Source: Thermoflexus sp. (GTDB taxonomy: Bacteria; Chloroflexota; Anaerolineae; Aggregatilineales; Aggregatilineaceae). Taken from it: a stretch of 64,000 nt of DNA. The notes beneath the pieces were generated by a model. The model searched no databases. It was not told the origin of the DNA and saw only the letters and a program-made list of their open reading frames with translations. Of the stretch, positions 32,989-44,900 are shown in pieces. Position 1 is the first letter of the stretch. Each line of letters starts with the position of its first letter. A program made the position numbers and the translations under genes. The DNA lies in contig DYGX01000001.1 of assembly GCA_020724465.1 (NCBI GenBank), positions 248,001 through 312,000 of the forward strand. The letters are read 5' to 3'.

Positions 32989-35900
32989 TCAGGTGCCGGC
33001 AGGGACTGCCTGCACAACCAGCCGCTGGGCGAACATCCCATAGGCGTTGTTCCAGTCGGTGCATGTCACCAGCGTGAGCACCGGCCCCTCGGTGGGGGCA
33101 GTCACCGTCCAGTCGTCCGGCTGCACCTTGCGTGTGCTCGTGACCACAAAGCGCCGCTCCAGATCGCCCTCGCGGATGATGATCTCGTCGCCGGGGACCA
33201 GCGTGTCCAGGCTCCAGAAGGGGCCGGGCGTCCGCGCGTCAAGCTGGACGTGCGCCGCCAGGACGGTGTTGCCCCAGTCACGCTCAAGCCAGGTTGTCCC
33301 TTCCAGCCAGCCGATGAAGTAGCCCAGGCCGCTGACGTCCCACTGCCGGTTAACGATCGGGACTTCCAGGATCGGGATCGGCGCGCGGAACGTTTCGCCC
33401 AGCTTCGGGATGTACAGCGTCCGCACCCCGGCCGGCGTCGGCAGGATGTACGGCGTCGGGATGGGCGATTCGACACCGGGCACCACGGCGTAGTCCGCGC
33501 CGGGCGTAGCAGGCACGGCGGTCTCTTCCGGTCCGGTCTGGTCATCGTCGCTCGTCAGAACCAGCGCCACAGCCCCGCCGATCGCACCCAGTGCAAGCAG
33601 CACGAACACCACCGCGAGCAACGTGCGCCGTCGCGACACGTGCGCGCTCAGCGCCAGCAGCAGCAAGCCGCCCAGTCCGATCCCGTCCAGCGCGCCGAGG
33701 CGCCAGCCGGCTGCGCCCGATGGGCCGCGCAGACCCGTCGCGGGCAGGCTGCCCACCCCCGGACCGACGCTGACGTTCCCCACGGCGCAGATCTGCGGGC
33801 CGCCCTGGCGCGCCGCACAGGCCGTGTTGGTCACGGTGGCGGGCGCGGAGACGGTCGGTGCCAGGTTCGTGTTGAGTGTGATCGTCGCCGTCTCGCCAGG
33901 GTTGAGCGTGCCAACGTCTACGATTACCTGCGTGCCCTCGACCCGAGCCTGGCCGCGATCGGTTGCCGCGCTGGCAATCACCATCGACGCCGGCACGGTA
34001 TCGGTGACCACCACGCCGGACATCACGCCGGTGCTGCCATTGCGGACCCGGATCGTCCATGTCACCGGGCCGCCGGCCTGTGCGTTGGGTGCGGACGGTT
34101 CTTTCGTGACCTGCGGCTCCGTGGCGGTCGGGTCAAGCGTCGCCGGATCGACCGTCGGCGTGGGTGTCCCGACGCCGAACGGAGTGAGTAACAGCTCGGC
34201 TGCCGCCGTCACCTGCTGCGCCAGGCCCATCCCGTTGATCGTCGCCCGGAACAGGTACGGTCCGGTCTGATCTTCCTGCTTCGAGAGAATCGCGGTCGCC
34301 GCACCGCCCACCGGAACCGTCTGCGGCGCGAAGTTCAGCACGCCGCCGGTTCCCTGCGCGCCGGGCCGCGCCCCGCCGCTCATCAACGGCAGGCTGCCCA
34401 GCGAGTGAGTCGTCGCCAGCGGTATGATCTGATACCCACCGCTTTGGATGGTGACGGGGATCGGGCCGGTGTTGCGCGCCGTGACCGTATAGGTGACGGG
34501 CTGGCCGAAGATCGGCGGGTTCGGCACCACCTGGATCTCCAGCGTCAGGCGCGGAACCATATAGACGATGGACGCGTCGGACGTGTCCCACGCCGTGTAG
34601 GTCCCCTGGACGGCGTTGTCGAGCGCGGGGTCGTAATACCCACCCCGAACGGTCACGCCGTACAGGGCAAACACCTGATTCGGCTGGGCGGGCTGAGGCA
34701 TCGGGAGCGAGACATCCACCGTCCGGACGCCATCCGGATTGAGGACGATGTCGCGCAGGGATGCTGTGAACTCCTGCAGCGCCGCGCCGAGATCGAGGTT
34801 GACCGACGAGAGCGTGAGATGGCACGAGTCGCCCGCGGGCGCTTCGGGGCCGCAGCCGATCGGCGTCGCGCCCTCGTTGACGACCATGACGGTAAAGCTG
34901 ACCATCTCGCCCGGCATGGCCTGAGTCGGCTCCGCGGACAGGACCACGCGCAGCGCGAGGTCAACCATCATGACGACGCGGCTATCGCCAAAGCCGGCGA
35001 TCTCCTCGCCGCCAAGCCGGCCGCTGACGAGGAACCGGATCGTGTCATCGACCATTCCGCCACGCGGATACAGATGATGGCCCACGGGCGGCGTGTAGAC
35101 GCAGTGCCGCGTCGCGCTTTGGCCCGCCCCCAGTGACGAGATGGGCGGCTCGCTCGTCCAGCAAATGCCCCCGGGGTCGAGATCGTTGATAAAGTCGGGC
35201 AGAACGTCGGTGATGGTTTCCTGGCCGTCGTTCGTCACCCGGATCGTGATCGTGATCGGGTGCCCGGTCTGGAAGGGGCGCAACTCGGAGCCGTCATACC
35301 GCACGCCGTCGCGTTCCTGGACCATCTCTTCGATCGTGATCCGCAGCGCATCCAGGGGCACGCCGGGGATGATGCGGGCCGAAGTCTCGCCCTCGACATC
35401 GAAGCCGCCCGGCGACACGCCGGAAGCAACCGCGTAGAGCGTGTACGGGTCCTCGTGCGTCTCGTCGACTGTGACGGCCCCATAGGCTTTGGCGCCAGGC
35501 TCCAGATCGAGTCGATCCAGGCCAATGTCGGTCCAGGTCTTGGGTTCGGCCTCATCGGTCGAGAACCTGGCGGTCAGGCCCGAGAGAGGAACGTTGCTGG
35601 TATTGGTGATCTCGATCCGGTAGGTGACCGTCGGGTTTTCCTCGGTTCCGCCCGGATCCGCGCCGACGATGCGAACTTCAAGCGACAGCTCCTCAACCAC
35701 CAGATCGGCGGACGCATCAACTGAGGTGATGTACGCGTCAAGTAGCGCCTGGTCAAGTTCTTCGTCGTGGTACCCGCCGCTGGCTGTGACGGTAAACGTC
35801 TTGCTGACGTCGCCGGGCAGGATCTGGTACGCCATCGTGACGGGATTGGTCAACGAATCGCCCGGTTGCAGCTCCTGGCCCCTCAGCTCATCGCGCCAGC

Positions 35901-38900
35901 CGTCGAGCAGCGGCTGCAGTTCGGGATCGTCCGAGGTCACCGTCAGCGTGCACGGCAACGGATCGCCGTCGCCCGGATCGCAGCCAATCGGTGACGCGCC
36001 GGCATTCGTCAGGTTGAGTTCGAACGTCACCCACTCCCCGGATGGCGCGGACGGCGGATCGAGCGTCAACGTCGCTTCCAGCTTCAGATCGACGAGGGTC
36101 ATCGGCTGAGAAACGGACACATCGAACGGGACACCACCCGCGTTGCCCGTGGCGCGGATCTCAACCAGCCGGTTCAGACCGCTGCCATAGTACTCCCGCC
36201 CAACCGGGAGCGTGAAAGTGCAGACGATCGTGCTCTCTCCGCCCACCGCCAGCGCAGACGGCACCGGACCGCCGGCTTCTGTGGTGCAAACCGGCGCAGC
36301 CGCCTCTGGGACGTCCAGCAGCACGTTCAGGTTGAGTCCCGCGATGGTAGCCGACGACACGTTGCGCAGCTTGAAGCGGAGCGTCGCCGGCTCGCCGGTC
36401 TGGATGAGCGTGAGCGACCGCCCGCGGTCCATCTGCGTGATCGACACATCTTCGATTGCCAGCGTGCGCGGCACGACCGTGACCCGCGCCGAGGCTTCGT
36501 CTACCCACTGGCCGTTGAGCAGCAGTTGGGCGGTGTTCTCGAAGACTGTGTCGGTGTAGTCCGGTGGGATCTGAAGTTTGCCGCTGGCGGTTGCGCCGTC
36601 CGGCCCGATGTCGTCGGGTAGCGGCACGATGAACGTCAGGCCTTCGTCGTCCAGAACCACACCTTGCAGGGTCGCCTGGGTAAAGCTCTCAACCGTAAAG
36701 GTGTAGGTGACTTCATCCCCCGTGTAGAAAGCATCCTGCGGCTCCGCCGTCTTGGTCAGCCCCAGCAGTTGGACGTCCACCGAGGCGCTGGCTGTGTCCT
36801 GAAGCGTCTGCTCGGCCTCGCTCCCGGTGTGCACCATCGCCACGTTGACGAAGGTCGTATCGGCGTAATCGGCGGGGATCGGCACAGTCCGCGCGAAGGT
36901 GTACGCCTCGCCCGGCCCCAGCGGCGGAACCTGGATCGGGGCGCCGCCTACCTGCGAGTCGATCACGGTGATATCCTGAGCCGTCTGTGCCGCACTGACA
37001 TTACGTACCGTGAAGGTATAGGTCGCCTCGTCGCCGGGGCGCGCCCGCAGGCGAGCCGTCCTGACGCTGGCCTGCTTGGTCAGTGCCAGGATTGCGTCCG
37101 GGTTTTCGAGGATCGCCACTGCTACAGACGCGCTGTCCTGGTAGGTGTTCTGCGTGTCTACGCCGACGGCGGTCACCGAAACGGTGTTGGCGACCGAGTC
37201 CGGTGCCGGGTCCGTGCCGACCAGGTACGAGCCGCTCATCGTGAAGCGCGCGCCCGGCAACAGCGACGCCGGTGGCGGCGGGTTGAGCAAAACGATCGGG
37301 TCGAAGACCTGGATCTCCGCCAGCGTCTCGCCGCCGATATTGGTCAGGGTGATCGTGTAGTTGATGACGTCGCCCGGCGCGGCCACAAAGCGGTCCGCCG
37401 TCTTGGTTACGACCAGCCCGCCCGAGGTCACCTGCACCTGAGCGGTTGCCGTGTCGCTCACCGGGACGGCGCCTGCAATACCCGTCGCACGGACGGTCGA
37501 GACCAGCGGGCCGGGCAGCGCCGCGGTGACCGTGCAGTAGACGGTCACGCTGCTGCGCGGAGCCAGCGTGGTCGACGGAAGCTGCGCGCCCAGATCGCTG
37601 CACAGGCCGCCGTCGTCAAAGGACAGGCTCTCGATCGGCTCGCTGCCCAGGTTGCGGGCGGTGTAGGCGAACGTCACCGGGTCGCCATCGATCACGTACT
37701 GCCGGTTCGGGACGTTGCTGACCGCCAGCGCCGCGTCCGAAAGGGCGACCGTCGCGCTCGCCTGCGCGCGAACCGTCACGCCGCCGCGCCGCCCCTGGAC
37801 CGTCACGGTGTTGGTGTACGGGTCGGGGTCGAGCGGCGTCAGCGTACGGGTTGCCGTGCGGATCACCGTCTGGCCCGATGCGAGGCGGGTCGGCCATGGC
37901 GCGTTGAACGTGATCTGGGGGTCGCTGTCCACCACCGACAGATTGTCGATGGCGCCCTGGCCCGTGTTCCGCACCACATAGGTGAACGTGACCGTCTGGC
38001 CGAAGGTGGCTACCGTGACGCTCGGCGTCTTGGTCACCGACAACCCCGGCGTGACGATCTCCAGCGTGTGCGTCGCCGTGTCGGTGACCGTGCCGCCCGG
38101 CGCGCTGGCCTGCGAGCCGCGCGCGAACGCCTGGTTGACCAGTGGCGAGGGATCCGCCAGCGATACCGTGTAGTCGAACGTGCAGCTTGCGTCTGTCGCA
38201 CCCGGCGCCAGGCTCGCGATGGTACACACCGGCGCCGTGCCGCTCGGGCTGAGCGGATCGGTGATCTGGATGTTGGTGATCGGCTCGCCGGCCGGGTTCA
38301 GATGCGTGACCGCCAGCGAATACGTGACGGTTTCGCCCACCTGAGCCTGGGCGGGGCCGCTCTTGGTCAGTTGCAGGTCGCCGGTGACCAGCCGCAGCGA
38401 GGCGCGCGCGACGTCTTGCGCGGTCTGCGGCGGCGTGGTCGGCGTCTCGCCGGTCACGGTCACCATGTTCCACAGCGGGTCGAGGTCCTCGTCGGCCACG
38501 CTGTACGCGTACTTGAACCAGACCTCGTCCGGGCCGCCCGGTGCGCCGTCGTTGGGCGCCAGCGCGCGCGGTGACTGCGGCCATGCAATCGTGTCGAAGG
38601 TCGAGGACGGCACCAGCGAGTCCGACACAGTGATGTTCTGGATCGGGACAATGCTGGGGTTGTAGATGCGCAGGTAGTAGAACACCTCGTCCGGATTCTC
38701 GTCGGCGACGTTGACCACCGGCGTGCAGGGATCGGGCGGCGTGTTGCCCTCGGGGTTGTCCTGCGCGCAGACGTACTTCTCGACGCGCAGCTCCGCAAGC
38801 TGGATGTCAACCGTCGTCTGGGCGCTGTTGATCACCACCGCGCCCGCCGACGTGAAGGCGCTGACCGAGGCGCGGTTGGTGTACGGGTCGCTGTCGGTGG

Positions 38901-41900
38901 GTGTGACGCGATGCACGTAGACGTGCTCGTACACCTCGCCGGGGTCGAGTGTGGCCGCGTCGCCGTCCGTGTCCGGGAAGCCGCCGGTTACCGTCAGCGT
39001 CCCGCCCGGCATCGCGGCGTCGGCGATCGTCAGCCGCGTGAAGGGCACCGTGCCGGTATTCTCCACGCGGATCGTATAGGTTACGTCTTCGCCGATGGTC
39101 GCCGTCGAGGTCGAGGCCACCTTCTCGACGCGGATGCCTTCCTGCCGCACGTCGATCGTCGCCGAGCTGCGGTCCTGGACGGTAGTATCGCCCAGCGAAG
39201 CCTGGATCGCCGCCACGTTGGTGAACTCGGAACCGGCCCCGGCGGGCGGCACATCGACCGTGATCGTGCCGATCAGCATCTCGCGATGCCGTAGACCGTG
39301 CGCCGGGTCATAGGGCTGGCCATCGAGCGGGTTGGGCGCCCCGTCGCCCGCATACGGCTCCGGCCCGTAGACAAACGGGCAGGGGCCCTCCGGGCAGACG
39401 CTGTCCAGGTCCAGCATCACCCCCGCGGTAACGTCGGTGAAGATCAAATCGGTGAGCGTGTCGCCCGCCCCGCCGGTGTTGCGAATCGTGATCGTGTAAT
39501 CGACCCCGCTGCCGGGCGTCGCCGCCTCGACCTGCGGCACCTTGGAGATGCTCACGTTCGGCTGGATGATGTCCACCGTAGCGGTCGACTGCCCCACGAC
39601 CGGGTCCGGCTGCGGGATCCCCCGCTCGTCGTAGATCGTGCCCTCAACCGTCACGGTATTGATGTACGGGTCAAGCTCGGGATTCGCCGCCAGGTCTTCA
39701 ACCCTCGGCATGTCCAGGTCGTAATAGACATACGCCGTCCTGTTCGGCATCAGGTCGGTGGCGGTCGGGGCTGGCAGGTCGGTTTTGCGCGTGTCGGTCA
39801 CGTGCAGGTCATAGACCGGCACCTGCCCCACGTTGGTGATCGCGATTGTGTAGTGGACACTCGCGCCCGGCAGCGCACGGCTCGCGCTGGCAAACTTGCG
39901 CACCAGAAGCTGGCTCGGCGTGATCGCCAGCGACGACTGTGTTGAGTCCTCAACCTCAGTCCCCTGTCCGTCGGCCAGCACGCCCGTTACCGAGGCGGAG
40001 TTGATCAGCGGGTCCGGGTCGTGCGGCTGGATCGTGTAGGGGTAGACCAGCGTGGCGTACCCGCCGGGGCCAAGCGAGCCGGGTATCCCACCGTTGGCGT
40101 TGGCAGACCAGTCCACCATGGCCGGATCGACCACACCCAGGAACGAGTCCAGCAGCTCGATGTTGTCGATCAGGTAGGTCTGGTTGCGGTTCTCGATGCG
40201 AACCGTGTAGGTCACTTCCTGGCCGATGTACGCGAGCGGCTGCGATGCCGATTTGGTGATCAGCAGATCCGTGCCGAGCAGGTCGATGGTCAGGCTGTCG
40301 TCGGTGTAGACCGGGATCATTGCGCCGCCCGACGGCGTTTCACCCCGCAGTGTGACCTTGTTGGTCAGCGGGTCGCCCAGGGCGCGGTTCAGCGTGATGG
40401 CGACAGGATAGCAGAAGTCCACCGACTCCCCGCCATACAGCCGCCGGCTCCCGGCGCCCTGGCGCTGGTACGCGATCTCAACCGCGGCCTCAAACCACAT
40501 CTGCAGCGCGCCCTCGCCGAGCATCACGTCCTCGACCCGGATGTTGTCCACATAGGACTGCGACGAGGGGCTGTTGTTGCTCACCGTGAAGCAGTATTCG
40601 ACCTGCTGCCCGACCGTTCCCTCGACGATCCCGTCGCCGCCCGGCGTGGATAGCGGCAGATCGTCCGGCAGCGGCTCCTTGGTCCCGGCGTCGCGCACCC
40701 GCTTCTCGATCACGATGTCCGGCGGCTTGATGTTAACCGCGATGCTCACGACTTCCGTCAGCGTGCGAGGGCCGCCGGGCAGATCGATCGTGTAGGTCGC
40801 CGTCGCCGTGTTCACCAGCGGGTTGGGCGCGTCGATCGGGATGTCGTACGGTACACTGGAGATAGTGAAGGACTCGAACCCGCCTAGCGTCAGCTTGGCT
40901 CCCGGCAGGTCAGTGTACGGGCCGGGGATCAGTTGGTCGATCCGGTCGTCGCTCAGGGTGAGGTCGCGGATCGTGTATTCGGTCGCGTTGGTCAGCTCGT
41001 AGCTATAGTAGATCGTCGTGCCAGGGATCCCCTCCCATTGGCTGGGCGTCTTGACAAGCTGCAGCGGCTTGACGGTCGTCACTTCGGCCTTGCCGGTGGT
41101 GTAGAAGGTCACATCGGGGGCGCCCGGATCGGGGAACTGCGCCGTCGCCGTGTTGACCAGCTTGTCGGGGTCGCTGTCCTTAACCACATACGTCAGCGCC
41201 GGGCCGGTCACCACCTCGCCCGGCCCCATCTCACCTGACGTCACAGCCGGCTGGCCTTCCCCGTTGTAGAACATCGGGATCGGGTTGGCCGACAGCAGCG
41301 GGTCGTTGAGCGTTACCGTATAGGTGTTGATCGGGTCTTCGGGACCGGCCAGGTTGATCAGGGTCAGCGTGTATGTGACGGTATCGCCCGTGAGTGCCAG
41401 CGAGGGGTCGGCCGTTTTGATCACACCGATCGGGCTGAACAGCGGAGCCTGCCCCTGCCCGGAACAGGCGTTGCTGCCGGCCACCTCGCTGAAGGTCACC
41501 TCCACGTCGCTCGTCATGTAGTCCTGGTCTTCAGTCGAAGGGCTGTAGTAATCCTGCGTGATGGGCCTCTCGAAGGCAGGAAGCGACACCTGCTCGTTAG
41601 GCCCGATCGTGCTGGGGAGGCCGGGAACCGGGCCGCCCCAGTTCAGCGACTCGGTGACTACCACGTTCTGCAGCGTCGACTGGGTGATGTTAACCAGCGT
41701 GATCTGCCAGCGCAGCGTCTCGTGCAGGATGTGTACGTAGGGATCGAGTGGGTCGCTGGGATTAGTCACGGTCTCCGTCACGTCGAACCGGATCAGCACC
41801 GGGCATGATACGTCCATCTCATGCTGCCCGATCCCCGCGACAGCCTGGCTCGCGTCGTTCTTGCCGACCACGGTAAATGTGTTAACCAGCGGCGAGACAT

Positions 41901-44900
41901 CGGCCTTCACCTGTGGCAGCGTGAGCGTCGCCGTAGCCTGCTGCCCCGGCCCCAACACGCCCACCGGCCCCGGCCAGGCGAAGTCCTCTCGCCTCACCGG
42001 CACGCCATAGGCGGCCAGCACATCGTCGTGCAGCCCGTCCAGGTCGGCGGTGAACGTCTGGCTGTTCGAGTTGTTCTTGATCGTGATCTGATACTCAACG
42101 TCCTCGCCCGGCGTGGCGACATCCGGCCCTCTCTTGTCGACCGTGATCATCGGGATGAGCGTGAGCACGTGCGAGCCGGTCGCGATCACGCTGCCGTCAC
42201 CCTTGGTGGCCGTAGCGCGCAGCACAAGCTCGAACGTCGTCGCCCCTGGCGGTGCGTTGATCGTGTGGTCGAAGTTCCCGGTAAACGTGTTGCTGCCCGG
42301 CACGCCGCTCAGCGTCGCCACTGTCGCCACCGGATGGTCCGGATCGTCCGCCAGAAACACGCGCACGTCGGTCAGGTCCACGTTGGTGTCGTTGGTCAGC
42401 GTGAAGCTGAAGTTGTGCGTGTCGCCGTTGACTACTTCGGTTGGGCCGGTCACCTGCAGCAGGAAGTCCGGCGTCGTCACGACGATCGTCGTCGTGGTCT
42501 TGAGCGTGACATCGCGGCCCCGGTTGTCCGTCGCATAGAGCGTCACCTCAACCGGGAACTGCCCCACATCGGCATCCGCCTGGGTCATGACCTGCGTGAA
42601 GATGCCGGTCGCCGTCTCGAACTGGAGCAGCGCGCCACCTTGCAGATTGGTCGGCGTCCACGGGACATTGCAGTTCGGCGGTTCCGCCGGCAGGCGCGAC
42701 GGGTAGCAGACCGTCGCGCTGACGTTGCTCAGCGGGATGGTGCCGACGTTCGTCACTAGATAGGTGAACTGGATCGCCTCGCCGACCGTCGCCACGCCGT
42801 CCGGGCCGAGCGCAGCGCCGATCTCGGCGTTCACCTGCACGTCGGAGATATTCAATACACGGCTGGTCCGGTCGGAGAGCAACTCCCCGCCGCCCTCGCA
42901 GCTTGAGCTGGCCGTCACCTTGAAGACCATATGCAGCGGGTCTTTGTCGGTGCTGGTCACCAGATAGGTCGTCGAGGCGCTGGCCGCTTCGTTGCCCGTG
43001 CCGGTGCCTTCCAGGCGGCCCGGTGTGGCGCCCGGCCACAGCATCGGCACGGCGGGGATGATAGGCGTCTCCTGGCCCGTGTCCGGATCGACGCGCAACT
43101 GGCTGACCAGGACGTTGCAGATCGGGTTGGCGCTCTTATTGGTGACGACGATGTTGTAGACCACTTCGCCGCCGCGCAGCACGGTCGTCGCGGCCGGCTC
43201 GCTGACCGTCACCGCGATCTCGATGTTCGGGTTGGTGACATCAACCACCACCTGCTTCTGCACAGTGAGCTGCCGTCCCCCGACCATCCCCTTGACCGCC
43301 ACCGTGTTCACCAGCGGATCCGGGTCCTCGTCCAGGATCGTGTAATCCCAGGTCAACGTGCGAACGCCGCCGGGCGCCAACGTGATTCCGGACAGACTGG
43401 GCAGCGTGCCGTAGCTGCGCAGCGTCCCGCCGAGCGGCGAATAGTCCAGACTGGTGATCGGCTCGTCGCCCACGTTCGACAGCGTCATCCGGAAGCGGAC
43501 CGTGTCGCCGACATTGGCAGCCAGTCTGGGCTGCCCGGTGACCGGGTCCAGCGCGGCAAGCTCCATCTCCAGCGCGGAGTCCGCGATATCGACCGACACC
43601 GCCGCATCGGCGCTGACCGTGCGGCCGGTGTTGACCGCGCGCGCCGTAACCGACACGCGGTTGGTCAGCGGGTCCTGGCTGTTCGGCAGCACCGTCCATT
43701 GGGTGTTGAACGGCCTCGACTGACCCGCTTCCAGCACCAACGATGGCGACACGGCGATTAGCCCGGTCAGGCTGTCCTGAATTGTCAGGTGATCGACCGC
43801 GATCCCGCCCAGGCTCGTGTTTTCGACCGTGATCAGATAGTGAATCGTATCGCCCGGCTGGGCCGGCTCCGACACGATCTGCGTGCCGCGTATGATCTGC
43901 TGGACCGTCTTGGTGACTTTGATGCTCGCCTGGTGAATCTGAACCGGATCGCTCTCCACCTCGGCAGACGCCGGTTCGGCGCCGCCGGAGTGGGCGGTCA
44001 GCGTCCCGGTCAGGCGGAACTCACCGGTCTCGGTTGACGGGGGAATCACGACATTTCTGATCGTGCACTCCGCAATCTGCCCGGACTGCAATTCCGTAAT
44101 CGGGGAGCCGCCGACGGTCCATTTCTCGATGCCGCTACACTGGCTGACAAACTGCGAGAACTCAGATTCGACCGTGAGGTTGTCGATCACCACGCCGGGG
44201 CGCGTGTTCTGCACCCGGATCGTGAAATCGACCAGGTCGCCGGGGGCCGCCGTGCTCACGCTCGGTTCGAACGACATGAGCAGAAAGCCGGGCGAGCTGA
44301 CCGTCACCTTCCACGTCTTGTCTTCATCCTGGACCAGAGCGTCACTGGAATCCCTGGCGTCCACCGTGACCTCAATCCGGATCTCGCTGGGGGAAAACGC
44401 GCTGACCTCGTAGCGGTAGCGGCCCTCCCAATATGCACCCGGCGCGGGCATGGTGTGCGGAAGGGATATTTGATCCCAGCCCGGCTCGGGCAGCGGCGTC
44501 TGGCCCGCCACCGTCAGGTTGATACCCGTAACTGTGATTGCCTCATTGGTCGCACAACCCGGATCGTCTGTCCAGTTCATGACCACGACCCAGATTTTCA
44601 GCACATCGCCCGAGGCCGCTTCGGTGACCGGCACAGCCCCGAAGGGCGTGGGATTGGTCGTGCCGCTGGGTGGCTGGCTTCGGTCCGGCTCGCTGGGGTA
44701 GTCCTGCACCGCCGCCGCCAGCACCTTGATCTTGCACTCCTGAGGACGGTCCTGGCGAAGCGGGATCTCTGCGACCCCGATGGGGGTCAGCCCAGCCGCG
44801 ATCTGACCCTCCCCCCCTTCAGCGTCAGGCGCCGCGATCAGAGCCGCGCCCGACAACGGTTCAGCAGCCGGAGCGGCGAGCGCCAGCGCCGGGAGTTGTC

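Noticed and set aside
36664-38574. Long open frame (636 codons) opposite the giant gene
   Set aside because: It lies wholly antisense to DUF11 repeats, is Arg/Gly-rich with no domain, and reflects high GC at third positions of the real gene.
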